Origin: Halalkalicoccus sp. CGA53
Lineage (GTDB): Archaea > Halobacteriota > Halobacteria > Halobacteriales > Halalkalicoccaceae
Length of the DNA stretch: 64,000 bases
Assembly: GCF_036429475.1 (NCBI RefSeq)
Contig: NZ_CP144125.1
Span: 620,001 to 684,000, forward strand
Direction: 5' to 3'
A model generated the notes under the pieces. It was not told the origin of the DNA. It searched no databases and was given only the letters and a program-made list of their open reading frames with translations. Shown here in pieces: positions 35,418 to 44,296 of the stretch. A program made the position numbers and the translations under genes. Positions within the stretch are counted from its first letter, which is position 1. Each line of letters opens with the position of its first letter.

Positions 35418-36710
35418 ATGTCCCCGCGGCTCACCGACCCGCTCGCGATCGGCGGCTGCGAACTGCCGAACCGGCTCTATCGCGCGCCGCTACTCGAGTG
35501 TGCCGGGAACGGTCCCGACGCCGTCGAAATCCTGATCGAGGAACTCGAACCCGCCGCCGAAGCGGGAGCCGGTCTGATCTTTCAGGGGGCGTCGATCGTC
35601 ACGCCGGAGGGCGGCTGTGCCGCGCCGAACATGACCCACGTCGCCGACCCCGACTTCGTCTCGCGGTGTTCCGAACTCACCGAGCGGATCCACGATCACG
35701 GCGGGAAGGTCTTCGTCCAGCTCGAACACGGCGGTCTTCGGAGTCTCGAGACCTGGCACCGGGCTTACCGCGACGACCACCCCGACCTGCGCCAGCTCGC
35801 GGTCTCCGAGCCGCCCGGACTCCTCAAATTCGCCGAACGTCTCGGCTTCCTCTCGTACGACCCACACGTCCTCGCGACCGGTGAGGTCTACGACCTCGCC
35901 GACCGATTCGGCGACTCCGCTAGCTGCGCGGCCGACGCCGGCTACGACGGGATCCACGTCGCTGGCGCGAACATGGGGATCGTCCAGCAGTTCCTCTCGC
36001 CGTACTACAACCGCCGCGAGGACGAGTTCGCGGAGGGAACGAGGTTCCTCGAGGCGGTCCACGACGCGATTCGCGAGCGGGCCGGCGACGTCCCGCTCGT
36101 GACCAAGGTCCCGGCGGAGACGCACTCGCCGCCGGGCGTGCGAACCCGGCTTTCGATACCCGATGCTGTCCGGATCGCGGAGGCCGCAGAGCGGATCGGG
36201 TTCGACGCCGTCGTCCCCGTCGACGGCTCGGTCTTCTGGGACATGAGCATCGTCAGGGGCGAGTACCCGGAGCGCGCGTGGTCGGACTCCCGGTTCGAGG
36301 CGGGGTACGAGTCGACGTTCGGCGGGCGACGCTGGAGACTGATCGCGGCGGCGAACCGACTCCACGCCCGCGGGTTCGCCTTCGAGCCGTCGTGGAACGA
36401 GCGGTTCTGTCGCGAGGTCCGGAAACGGGTCGGGGTTCCGGTGCTGATGGAGGGAGGTATCAGGAGACGGTCCGGGATCGACCGGCTGCTCGGCACCGGC
36501 GCCTGTGACGCGGTGGGGATCGGTCGGCCCTTCTACGCCGAGCCACGACTGCCGGCGAGGCTACTTTCGGACCCGAAGGCCGAGGCGGCCTGCGAGAACT
36601 GTAACAACTGTACCGTCCCGCAAGTGGCGGGCGCACGTGGGGTCTGCCGGACGCCGAGCGTGATGGCCCGTCGCGGAGAGCTCGTGCGGGAGGGGGCGTA
36701 CGACCGCTGA
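35418..36710 (+). CDS. Old-yellow-enzyme-family FMN oxidoreductase with Fe-S motif
   Basis: This 430-residue TIM-barrel NADH:flavin oxidoreductase is of the 2,4-dienoyl-CoA/enoate reductase type. The N-terminus is PLAIGGCELPNRLYRAPL, a substrate-site region GKVFVQLEHGG follows, and the late FMN-phosphate region is GIRRRSGIDRLLGTGACDAVGIGRPF. A cysteine cluster CENCNNC plus a later Cys (GVCRTP) suits the 4Fe-4S cluster of the large enzymes, but the C-terminal FAD/NAD domain is absent. It reduces activated C=C bonds; the substrate is unknown. The TGA overlaps the next ATG by one base. Confidence 0.88.
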   Translation: MSPRLTDPLAIGGCELPNRLYRAPLLECAGNGPDAVEILIEELEPAAEAGAGLIFQGASIVTPEGGCAAPNMTHVADPDFVSRCSELTERIHDHGGKVFVQLEHGGLRSLETWHRAYRDDHPDLRQLAVSEPPGLLKFAERLGFLSYDPHVLATGEVYDLADRFGDSASCAADAGYDGIHVAGANMGIVQQFLSPYYNRREDEFAEGTRFLEAVHDAIRERAGDVPLVTKVPAETHSPPGVRTRLSIPDAVRIAEAAERIGFDAVVPVDGSVFWDMSIVRGEYPERAWSDSRFEAGYESTFGGRRWRLIAAANRLHARGFAFEPSWNERFCREVRKRVGVPVLMEGGIRRRSGIDRLLGTGACDAVGIGRPFYAEPRLPARLLSDPKAEAACENCNNCTVPQVAGARGVCRTPSVMARRGELVREGAYDR

Positions 36711-37192
36711 TGGAGCCCGCCTTCCTCCTCGCGGTAGCGGTGCTCGTCGGCGGGGTGGTCGCGAGCTTCGTTCCGCTCGTTCCGGGCGCGGGCCTCTCGC
36801 TCGCCGCGATCGTCTTCTACTGGTGGTCGACGGACTACAGCGAGCCCGGCGTACTCTTCCTCGCGCTCGCCCTCGTCGTCGGGCTCTCCGCGCTCGTGCT
36901 CGATTACTTCTCGAGCGTCATCTCCGCACGGATCAGCGGTGCCTCGACGCGGACCGCGCTCGCCGCGGGCCTCGTCGGGGTCGTCGCGCTCGTCCTCGCG
37001 ACGCCAGTCGGTGCGCTCCTCGTCATCCTCCTCACCGTCTTCGTCCTCGAGTACCGCGAGTCGGGTGCCGTTGACGAGAGCGCCCGAAGAGCGGCGTACA
37101 CCACCCTCGGGATGCTCGCTTCGACCGCGACGCAGGTCCTCGTGACGCTCTTCCTACTCGTCGGGTTCCTCGTCTCGGTCCTCGTGCTGTGA
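36710..37192 (+). CDS. DUF456-family membrane protein
   Basis: This is a 160-residue protein with four or five transmembrane helices. It shows the DUF456 N-terminal pattern PLVPGAGLSLAAIVFYWWS, a Gly/Ala-rich centre and DESARRAAYTTLGMLAST before the last helix. Function unknown. One-base overlap with the oxidoreductase gene indicates co-translation, so it belongs to the MFS-oxidoreductase operon. Confidence 0.85.
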   Translation: MEPAFLLAVAVLVGGVVASFVPLVPGAGLSLAAIVFYWWSTDYSEPGVLFLALALVVGLSALVLDYFSSVISARISGASTRTALAAGLVGVVALVLATPVGALLVILLTVFVLEYRESGAVDESARRAAYTTLGMLASTATQVLVTLFLLVGFLVSVLVL

Positions 37193-37229
37193 ACGGCGGT
37201 TTTAGGTGCCGAGGCCTCCACCCCCTCGT

Positions 37230-37442
37230 ATGGCCTCACGTGAGGATATCCTCGAACTGCTGGCGCACTACGCACTGATGATCGTGATCATGTTCGCGGT
37301 CCTCGCGGGGATCGAGGCGCTCTACGGCGACCTCGACTTCCTCGTCTCGCTCGGCGTCGCCGTCGTCGTCGCGCTCGCCTACTCGATCGGCGTCCGGCGG
37401 CTAGGCGTGGCGCCAGCGGCGTGGCAGCGCGGCGAGAGCTGA
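37230..37442 (+). CDS. Small two-helix membrane protein
   Basis: This is a 70-residue protein. MASREDILELLAHYALMIVIMF starts the first helix, and the second covers VSLGVAVVVALAYSIGV; the tail is basic then acidic. A GGTTTTAGG box about 25-30 bases before the ATG at 37230 argues for its own leaderless transcript. Function unknown. Confidence 0.7.
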   Translation: MASREDILELLAHYALMIVIMFAVLAGIEALYGDLDFLVSLGVAVVVALAYSIGVRRLGVAPAAWQRGES

Positions 37443-37445
37443 TAC

Positions 37446-37524
37446 GGACTGCTGTAGCTGGTTACCGCTCGGACCGAGAGGTGAGTACCCGTCTGAGCGG
37501 GACGGACGGACTGCTGTCCGTCCG
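37446..37524 (+). other. Hairpin with repeated CGGACTGCTGT, downstream of small membrane protein
   Basis: The 11-mer CGGACTGCTGT occurs at 37446-37456 and again at 37508-37518. The second copy forms the loop side of a perfect 8-bp hairpin (GGACGGAC at 37501-37508, GTCCGTCC at 37517-37524). It could be a transcript end or a regulator site before the nitroreductase gene. Confidence 0.4.
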
Positions 37525-37564
37525 AAGCGTCGGTATTCATGCCCGACCGATCCCCAGACGGGAC

Positions 37565-38209
37565 ATGGACACCTCGGAGGTCATCCGAACCCGCCGGTCG
37601 GTCCGCGAGTACCGGGACGAGCCGATCGACGACGCGCTGCTCGAGGAGTTGGTCGAACTCGCCACCCTCGCGCCATCGAGTTACAACATGCAGCCGTGGG
37701 AGTTCCTCGTCTGCCGGGAGGAGAGAACGCTCGAACGGCTCCGCGACTGTGCCTACGACCAGCCGCAGGTGACCGACAGCGCGGCGACAGTCGTCCTCCT
37801 GGGGAACCTCGATCCGGCGGCGCACGCCCGTCCGATCCTTGAGGACTCCCTCGAGAAGAAGTACATCGAGAGCCGGAACGCGGTCGAGCGCCGGATCGAC
37901 CGGATCGAGGGGAAACGCGAGGACCCGATCGAGGATCGCCGGCTCTGGACGACCAAGAGCACGTCGCTCGCGGCGATGACGCTCATGCTCGCCGCCTGGG
38001 ACCGCGGGATCGCCTCCTGTCCGATGGAGGGCTTCGACGCCGACGCGCTCTGTCGGGAGTTCGGAATCGACCCCGAGTCCTACGACCCGGTGATGCTGAT
38101 CACGCTCGGTTTCCCGGCCGAGGACGCCGAAGACATCGTTCGCGAGCGGAAACACCGACGGCCGATCGACGACCTGTGTCACTTCGAGTCGTTCGGTCCG
38201 ACCACCTGA
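37565..38209 (+). CDS. Nitroreductase-family flavoprotein
   Basis: This is a 214-residue FMN-binding protein. The N-terminal RTRRSVREYRDEPIDDALL carries the FMN-contacting Arg-Ser-Arg pattern, then LAPSSYNMQPWEFLV. A central SLAAMTLMLAAWDRGIASCPMEGF and a late VMLITLGFPAED are typical. Such enzymes reduce quinones, nitro compounds or flavins with NAD(P)H. The ATG at 37565 fits the family start; upstream sequence is the hairpin region. Confidence 0.9.
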   Translation: MDTSEVIRTRRSVREYRDEPIDDALLEELVELATLAPSSYNMQPWEFLVCREERTLERLRDCAYDQPQVTDSAATVVLLGNLDPAAHARPILEDSLEKKYIESRNAVERRIDRIEGKREDPIEDRRLWTTKSTSLAAMTLMLAAWDRGIASCPMEGFDADALCREFGIDPESYDPVMLITLGFPAEDAEDIVRERKHRRPIDDLCHFESFGPTT

Positions 38210-38491
38210 ACCGGGTGCTCAGCCGCCGTCGTACCGTTTCGACAGAGTCTTGACATCGCATCCCGCAAGTCGGGGTCGAGAACAGCGTCGAAGCCGATCG
38301 AGCGACCGTGCTCGACCGCGAATGAACGGATCGAGAGTCCGTTGGAGCCGCGTCCGCCGGTGACGAAGGGACGAACCCTCTGTGATGATGGGGTCGCACC
38401 CGCCGATCGTTTCGGTTGCGGGCTCACGTTCCCGCGGAGACGGACCTCTTCGCTACCTAACCGTTTTGCCCGTCGGGTCCTACCCACGGGT
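38210..38491. other. 282-base gap before the P450 gene
   Basis: No gene is convincing. A minus-strand frame through 38230-38350 gives protein-like text (SIRSFAVEHGRSIGFDAVLD) but has no usable start or family match, so a degraded fragment is possible. The P450 promoter probably lies near 38455-38467 (CTACCTAACCG, GTTTTGCC). Confidence 0.35.
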
Positions 38492-39817
38492 ATGGCAGTG
38501 AGGCCACCGGGACCGAAGGGGGTCCCGGTCATGGGGAGTACGGCCCAGTACGCGCGCGACCCGTTCCGGTTCATGGACGCGGTGCGCGACGCCTACGGCG
38601 ACATCGCCCGGTTCGAACTCGGCCGGGAGTGGACGTACATGCTCACGAACCCGGCGGACGTCGAACGGGTGCTGCTCACCGAGGAGAGTGCGTACGAAAA
38701 GCCCGAGTTCCAGACCGACGCCCTCGGCGAGTTACTGGGGAGTGGACTGATCCTGAGCGAGGGCGAGCTCTGGCGGCGGATGCGCGAACTCTCGGCCCCC
38801 GCGTTCGGGAGCGACCGTCTCTCGTCGCTCGTCCCGACGATGGTCTCGCACACCGAGGCGATGACCGAGCGCTGGGACGACGGCAACCGGATCGCGATTG
38901 AACCGGAGATGGCCCGGGTGACCGTCGCTATCATCACCGACGCGATGTTCGGCGACGACCTCGGCCGGGAGCGGATAAGGCGTGTCCAGGAGAACCTCGA
39001 ACCGCTCGGCCGACGTTTCGAGCCCGATCCGATCCGCTTTCTCCTCCCGAACTGGGTACCGACCGCGGGAAACCGCGCCTACCGGGCGTCGATCGCCGTG
39101 CTCGACGGCGTGCTGGAGGAGGTGCTCGCGGAACGGGGGCCGAGCCCCGAGGGTGGCGACCTGCTCTCGATCCTCGTCCGTGCGCGGGAGGAGGGCCTGA
39201 TCGACGGGACACAGGTCCGCGACGAGCTGATGACGATGCTGCTCGCCGGCCACGACACGACCGCGTTGACGCTCACCTACGCCTGGTGGCTGCTCGGCAC
39301 GCACCCCGAGGTAGAGGCGCGGCTCCACGAGGAGTTCGACTCGATCCTCGGTGGCGAGCCGCCGCAGACCGCCCGACAGGTGCGCGAGTTGCAGTACGCC
39401 GGGTGGGTGCTGAACGAGGCGATGCGGCTCTACCCACCCGTATACACCATGTTCCGGCAGGCGAAACGGGACGTCAGGCTCGCGGGCTACGGGATCGAGG
39501 CGGGGTCGATGCTGATGCTTCCCCAGTGGGCGATCCACCGGGACCCGCGGTGGTTCGACGATCCAGAAGAGTTCGATCCGGAACGGTGGCGTCCCGACCG
39601 AGCGGCGGCTCGCCACCGGTTCTCGTTCTTCCCGTTCGGCGGCGGTTCCCGGAGCTGTATCGGCCGACAGCTCTCGCTCCTGGAGGCGAAGGTGATCCTC
39701 GCGACCGTCGCGAGCGAGTATCGGTTGCGCCCGGTCGGCGACCGTACGTTCGACCTCAGGGCGTCGCTCACCCTGCATCCGAGGGAGCTGATCGAGATGC
39801 AGGTTCGCGAGCGCTGA
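38492..39817 (+). CDS. Cytochrome P450
   Basis: This is a 441-residue soluble P450. It has a proline-rich start (RPPGPKGVPVMG), the I-helix oxygen-activation motif AGHDTTA, the K-helix ExxR (NEAMRLYPP), the PERW meander motif, and the heme-binding loop FPFGGGSRSCIGRQ with the axial Cys. It has no membrane anchor. It would hydroxylate a lipid, terpenoid or xenobiotic; the substrate is unknown. A ferredoxin partner could be the [2Fe-2S] protein at 30 kb (inference). The ATG at 38492 matches the family start. Confidence 0.95.
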   Translation: MAVRPPGPKGVPVMGSTAQYARDPFRFMDAVRDAYGDIARFELGREWTYMLTNPADVERVLLTEESAYEKPEFQTDALGELLGSGLILSEGELWRRMRELSAPAFGSDRLSSLVPTMVSHTEAMTERWDDGNRIAIEPEMARVTVAIITDAMFGDDLGRERIRRVQENLEPLGRRFEPDPIRFLLPNWVPTAGNRAYRASIAVLDGVLEEVLAERGPSPEGGDLLSILVRAREEGLIDGTQVRDELMTMLLAGHDTTALTLTYAWWLLGTHPEVEARLHEEFDSILGGEPPQTARQVRELQYAGWVLNEAMRLYPPVYTMFRQAKRDVRLAGYGIEAGSMLMLPQWAIHRDPRWFDDPEEFDPERWRPDRAAARHRFSFFPFGGGSRSCIGRQLSLLEAKVILATVASEYRLRPVGDRTFDLRASLTLHPRELIEMQVRER

Positions 39818-40129
39818 TCAGGGAACGGTCTCGTGCCAGGGCTCGTCGCACTCGGGACAGCGTCGGATCGGGTCGGCGGGGGTCGCGGTCCGCCCACAGG
39901 CCGGACAGACCCACTCGGTCGCACCCTCGTAGCGGTCGAGGAACCAGTCCATCGTCCCGCCGCGTTCGACCAGTTTTGACTCCTCGAACGCGTGGACGAC
40001 GACCGTGTGACCGGTCTCGGACTCGTGGTGGAGCCGGAGGCGTTCGAGCGTGTCGTAGGCGTACCACTCGACACCCTCGTCGAGCTCGTCACAGTCGAGA
40101 CAGGTTGCGGTGATCCAGATATCTCCCAT
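39818..40129 (-). CDS. Protein with two zinc-ribbon-like cysteine pairs
   Basis: This is a 103-residue protein. It has an N-terminal CLDC pair (near residue 10), a central helix with HHESETGH (His residues that could complete a zinc site), and a C-terminal ribbon VCPACGRTATP...RRCPECDEPW. It probably binds zinc and nucleic acid or protein; no family is recognised. Its stop abuts that of the convergent P450 gene. Confidence 0.75.
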   Translation of the reverse strand: MGDIWITATCLDCDELDEGVEWYAYDTLERLRLHHESETGHTVVVHAFEESKLVERGGTMDWFLDRYEGATEWVCPACGRTATPADPIRRCPECDEPWHETVP

Positions 40130-40505
40130 TGTCGTATCCTTCGGTAAACACATCTGATCCGTTATGCATTTTTGTCGTACACCAGCTCATGTATACTTTC
40201 GTAAATACCTTCCGGGAGAGATAATCGGCAGACGGGGACGCCAGCCGGAGTTACCTTGCGAGTGACCTATAGACAATCAGGTATTTGTGGTCTTCCTCCA
40301 ACGGTGGCGGCCAAAAAACGGTCCTCCCCTGGTCGATGGGCATCGACTCGGGATCCGGATGGTGGGTGAACGGTGGTCCGACAGCGTCGAGCGGACCGAC
40401 GGCACGACCGGTCGTCGGTCGACCGAACCGACCGCGCCCGACATATACGTCATATAATAATAAGAGTTTCGTCATTTCATCGCCCGGACGTGGACCGACA
40501 CCCTC
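40130..40505. other. AT-rich 376-base intergenic region
   Basis: The region is markedly AT-richer than its surroundings, with TATA-like stretches near 40170-40210 and at 40451-40463 (ACATATACG, CATATAATAATAAG). The latter lies about 45-55 bases before the MFS ATG at 40506 and is its likely promoter. Poly-A tracts (AAAAAA near 40313) stand out. I see no gene. The composition suggests horizontally acquired or regulatory DNA. Confidence 0.5.
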
Positions 40506-41741
40506 ATGGCCGCAAGCGGCGTCGGGGCGGTAGATTCGGTCCGACGACCGGTCGGTGATCCACACTCGATGCGCTGGCGATACCGGGAGACCGTCCTCGC
40601 GCTCTGTACCGTCGCGTTCTTCGCGACGATGGTCGCGCGGCTGGTTATCAGCCCGGTAGTGCCGTCGATCACCGCGGAGTTCGCGGTGTCGAACACGGTC
40701 GTCGGCCTCGCGCTCACCGGGATGTGGATGGCCTACGCGCTCTCGCAGTTTCCCAGTGGGGTGCTCGCCGATCGCTACGGCGAACGGGTCGTGATTCTCG
40801 TCGCGATCTGGGGGACCGGGGTGACGAGCCTGCTGCTCGCGCTCTCGCCGAACTACCCCGCCTTCTTACTCGTCGCGATCTGTCTCGGCGGCGTCGCCGG
40901 CCTCCACTACAGCGTCGGGACGACGCTGCTCGCCCGCACCTACCGGGACATCGGCACCGCGATCGGACTCCACAACGCCGGTGCGCCGGCCGCCGGACTG
41001 CTCGCGCCGATCGCCGCCGCGTGGGTCGGCGTCCAGTACGGCTGGCGGCCCGCGGTCGCGCTCGGCGCGCTCGTCGCGATCCCCGCCGCGGTCCTCTTCG
41101 CCTGGAGGGTCGAACCGACGGAGCCACAGCGGCCCGAGCAGCCGATGCGCGAACGGTTCCAGGTCGGACCCGTCCGCGACCTGCTTTCGAGACCGGAGAT
41201 CGCCTTCACCGTCGGTCTCTCCGTGCTCTGTGCGTTCGTCTGGCAGGGCACCGCCTCCTTCCTCCCGACGTTCGTGATCGAGCACCGGGGCGGCTCGCCG
41301 GCGCTCGCGGGCGTCGTCTTCTCCGCGTACTTCGTCGTCCAGGGCGTCGTGCAGGTCGGCGTCGGCGCGCTCTCCGACCGGATCGGTCGCGACCGCACCG
41401 CGGCCGGCTGTATGGTCGCCGGTGTCCTCGGGTTCTCGCTGTTCGTCGTCGGGTCGGGACTCCCCTCGATGGCGCTCGCCGTTCTCCTCGTCGGCACGGG
41501 GCTTAGCTGGTCGGCCGCGGTGCTCCCCCGCTTCATGGACCACCTCTCCGAGTCGGAGCGGAGCGCCGGCTTCGGGCTGGTTCGAACCGTCTACATGGTG
41601 ATCGGCTCGCTCGGGTCCGTCGGCGTCGGCCTCGTCGCCGACACCTTCGGCTGGGCCGTCTCGTTCGGCATGCTCGTCGCCTCCCTCTCGATCGTCCTCT
41701 GTGCGCTCGTCACCAATCGGCTGCTCGGCCTCGGGTACTGA
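40506..41741 (+). CDS. Major facilitator superfamily transporter (paralogue of 34213 gene)
   Basis: This is a 411-residue protein with twelve transmembrane helices. Loop 2-3 motif VLADRYGERVVILV and a C-terminal GFGLVRTVYMVIGSLGSVG are visible. The region from MRWRYRETVL onward aligns with the MFS protein at 34213 (both have RWRYR and ALTGMW-x-AYALSQ), so the true start could be the ATG at 40569 rather than 40506. The longer start is closer to the strong TATA element. Substrate unknown. Confidence 0.87.
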   Translation: MAASGVGAVDSVRRPVGDPHSMRWRYRETVLALCTVAFFATMVARLVISPVVPSITAEFAVSNTVVGLALTGMWMAYALSQFPSGVLADRYGERVVILVAIWGTGVTSLLLALSPNYPAFLLVAICLGGVAGLHYSVGTTLLARTYRDIGTAIGLHNAGAPAAGLLAPIAAAWVGVQYGWRPAVALGALVAIPAAVLFAWRVEPTEPQRPEQPMRERFQVGPVRDLLSRPEIAFTVGLSVLCAFVWQGTASFLPTFVIEHRGGSPALAGVVFSAYFVVQGVVQVGVGALSDRIGRDRTAAGCMVAGVLGFSLFVVGSGLPSMALAVLLVGTGLSWSAAVLPRFMDHLSESERSAGFGLVRTVYMVIGSLGSVGVGLVADTFGWAVSFGMLVASLSIVLCALVTNRLLGLGY

Positions 41742-41909
41742 GACCGGTAGCCGTGCGCCGTTCGAGGGTATCGTACCCCGCGATCCCGGAAGTCTCCACA
41801 CGGCACCGGCAAACGGGACGAGTCTCCGTCACCGACGACCGTCGAGCGATCCGTGCAAACGCTGAATACACTCGTCGGTGCACGAGGTGTGTGAACGTCA
41901 TTCGCGCCC

Positions 41910-43739
41910 GTGACCGGGAGCCCGGTTCGCTTCCGGATCGGAGGGAGAGCGGTGTTCGTTGATCTGCTCCTCGGCGTACTCGTCGGGATGCTCGCGCTCT
42001 GTGGTCCCGTCGCGCTCTCTCGACGGCTCGAACGGGATAGCGGACCGAACGGGACCGACCCCTCAGACGGGGCGGTCCGGCCCGACGGTGGCTACCCAAG
42101 CGAGCACGGCGTGGAGCGGGCGAAGCCGACCGGCGTGCTCCGCTGGCTGACGACGGTCGACCACACGGACATCGGGCTGCTGTACTTCGCGGTCGCCGGC
42201 GCCGCGTTCTTCTGGGGCGGCACCGACGCGATCATGCTCCGGACGGAGCTTCTCACCCCCGAGACGGAGGTCTTCACGATCGAGACGTACAACGCACTCT
42301 TCACGATGCACGGCATCACGATGCTCTTTCTCTTCGCCACCCCGGCGATCTTCGGTTTCGTGAACTACTTCCTCCCCGTCCTGATCGGCGCCGACGACAT
42401 GGCCTTTCCCCGCGTCAACGCGATCGCGTTCTGGCTGCTGCCGGTCTCGTTCGTGCTCATCCGCGCGGACATGCTCACCGATATGCCCGGTCACGTGATC
42501 GCGCTCGTCGACCCGGCGCTCGCCGAGCCGCTGTTCGCCATCTCGCCGATGGAAGCCGGCTGGACGATGTACCCGCCGATGTCCGCCGAGATGGTGAGCC
42601 CACACCTCGACCTCGTCCTCCTGGGACTGCACCTCTCCGGCATCGCGACCGTGATGGGCGCGATCAACGTCATCGCGACGATCTTCACCGAGCGCGCGCC
42701 GGAGATCGACTGGAACAGGCTCGACATCCTCTCGTGGACGTTCCTCGCGCAAGCGGGGCTGATCCTCTTCGCCTTCCCGATGCTCGGCAGCGTCCTCCTG
42801 ATGCTGCTGGCCGACAGGAACCTCGGGACGCAGTTCTTCACGGTCGAGGGTGGCGGGCCGATCCTCTACCAGCACCTGTTCTGGTTCTTCGGCCACCCGG
42901 AGGTCTACATCGTCGTGCTCCCGCCGATGGGGCTGATAAGCTTCATCCTCCCGAAGTTCGCGGGTCGCAAACTCTTCGGCTTCAAGTTCATCGTCTACTC
43001 GACGCTCGCCATCGCGGTGCTCAGCTTCGGCGTCTGGGCACACCACATGTTCACGACGGGGATCGATCCGCGGGTCCGAGGGGCGTTCATGGCCGTCACC
43101 ATCGCAATCGCGGTGCCGAGCGCGGTCAAGGTGTTCAACTGGATCACGACGATGTGGCAGGGCCGGATACGCCTCGAGGCGCCGATGCTCTTCTGTGTCG
43201 GCGCCATCGCGACGTTCATCGTCGGCGGCGTGACGGGGGTGTTCCTCGGTTCGATCCCGATCGACCTCCGGTACCACGCGACGTACTACGTCGTCGGCCA
43301 CTTCCACCTGATCATCACCGGATTCATTCCGTTCGCGATGTTCGCCGGCGTCTACTACTGGTACCCGCTGTTCACGGGACGGATGTACGATCGTCGCCTC
43401 GCGAAGATCCACTTCTGGACGAGCACGGTCGGCGTGATCGTCACCTTCCACGCACTGTTACTGCTCGGCGCGCTCGGCCTCCCGAGACGGTACGCCGAGT
43501 ACCCCGGCGAGTTCGTCTCGCTCCAGGTCGTCGCCACGCTCGGGGCGTTCGTCATCGCGGTCGGTCAGGTCGTCTGGGGCTGGAACATGGTCCAGTCCTA
43601 CCGACGGGGACCGCTCGTCGACGGCGACCCCTGGAACCTGAAGGAGCACGGCTTCTTCACGCGCGAGTGGGAGTGGTTCGAAGCCCGGCTGGAGGAGGGT
43701 GAGGCAGACGCGGTCGCGGTCGCCAGGGACGAGGAGTGA
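41910..43739 (+). CDS. Cytochrome c oxidase subunit I (heme-copper oxidase, A type)
   Basis: This 609-residue protein has twelve or more transmembrane helices and all core residues: the heme a His in TMHGITMLFLFATP, the CuB His-Tyr site WFFGHPEVYIVV with the D-channel Glu, the CuB pair VWAHHMF, and the two heme His in VVGHFHLIITGF. FGHPEV marks the A1-type D-channel. It pumps protons while reducing O2. No subunit II (CuA) gene lies beside it; the flanks are an MFS gene and a small membrane protein. The GTG at 41910 is the longest start; later GTG or ATG codons before the first helix are possible. Confidence 0.92.
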   Translation: MTGSPVRFRIGGRAVFVDLLLGVLVGMLALCGPVALSRRLERDSGPNGTDPSDGAVRPDGGYPSEHGVERAKPTGVLRWLTTVDHTDIGLLYFAVAGAAFFWGGTDAIMLRTELLTPETEVFTIETYNALFTMHGITMLFLFATPAIFGFVNYFLPVLIGADDMAFPRVNAIAFWLLPVSFVLIRADMLTDMPGHVIALVDPALAEPLFAISPMEAGWTMYPPMSAEMVSPHLDLVLLGLHLSGIATVMGAINVIATIFTERAPEIDWNRLDILSWTFLAQAGLILFAFPMLGSVLLMLLADRNLGTQFFTVEGGGPILYQHLFWFFGHPEVYIVVLPPMGLISFILPKFAGRKLFGFKFIVYSTLAIAVLSFGVWAHHMFTTGIDPRVRGAFMAVTIAIAVPSAVKVFNWITTMWQGRIRLEAPMLFCVGAIATFIVGGVTGVFLGSIPIDLRYHATYYVVGHFHLIITGFIPFAMFAGVYYWYPLFTGRMYDRRLAKIHFWTSTVGVIVTFHALLLLGALGLPRRYAEYPGEFVSLQVVATLGAFVIAVGQVVWGWNMVQSYRRGPLVDGDPWNLKEHGFFTREWEWFEARLEEGEADAVAVARDEE

Positions 43740-44201
43740 TTACGGTCCGGAGGAGTGCGTCGCCGCGACCGCCGGGGGCTTCCCCCCGAACCGTTCGTAG
43801 ACGACCCCGAGCGTGAAACCGTAGGCGAGGTGCGCGAGGAACGTGAAGAAGAGGTAGATGAAGAGGAACTGGGCGCTCAGCTCCTCGGGCCGGCCCAGGA
43901 GGACGAACGCGATCCAGAGACCGAACGCGAAGACGACGGCCTGGACGGTCGGATCGTCGGTCCGGAGGAGGCGGCCGAGGTACGGTGAGATCGCGACGAA
44001 GAGCACCGGCCAGGCGAGGATCCCGGCCGCGGTGAAGATCGCCATCCCGACGACGTCCTCTCCGGGGAGGCCGACGAACCGGGCGATGATCGCGGGGACG
44101 TCGAGGGTGAGCCGGGTCTGGGTCGCGAGAAAGAGGAAGACGAGCATCATCACGGCCGTCGCCGCGGTGCCGGCGACGACCGCTCGGGCCAGCCTGTTCA
44201 T
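43740..44201 (-). CDS. DUF6789-like membrane protein next to oxidase subunit
   Basis: This is a 153-residue protein with four transmembrane helices. It starts MNRLARAVVAGTAATAVMML and ends LAHLAYGFTLGVVYERFG, a haloarchaeal family I recall as DUF6789, often near respiratory genes. Its stop abuts the oxidase stop (convergent). The role may be assembly or accessory subunit of the oxidase (inference). Confidence 0.75.
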   Translation of the reverse strand: MNRLARAVVAGTAATAVMMLVFLFLATQTRLTLDVPAIIARFVGLPGEDVVGMAIFTAAGILAWPVLFVAISPYLGRLLRTDDPTVQAVVFAFGLWIAFVLLGRPEELSAQFLFIYLFFTFLAHLAYGFTLGVVYERFGGKPPAVAATHSSGP

Positions 44202-44296
44202 ACCGTCCCTACCTCGCTTCGGTCGAAAACGCTGTCGATGGGGGCCACCCGGCGTGAAGGGAACCGTACTTCCCGGGCCTCCCCGAACCCCAGGTG

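Noticed and set aside
38230-38350. Minus-strand fragment with protein-like sequence before the P450 gene
   Set aside because: No start, no recognisable family, and only about 45 residues look coding, so I list the region as a gap.
42063-43451. A 462-codon minus-strand frame opposite oxidase subunit I
   Set aside because: It is an Asp/Glu/Arg/His-rich shadow of a gene with unmistakable heme-copper oxidase motifs.
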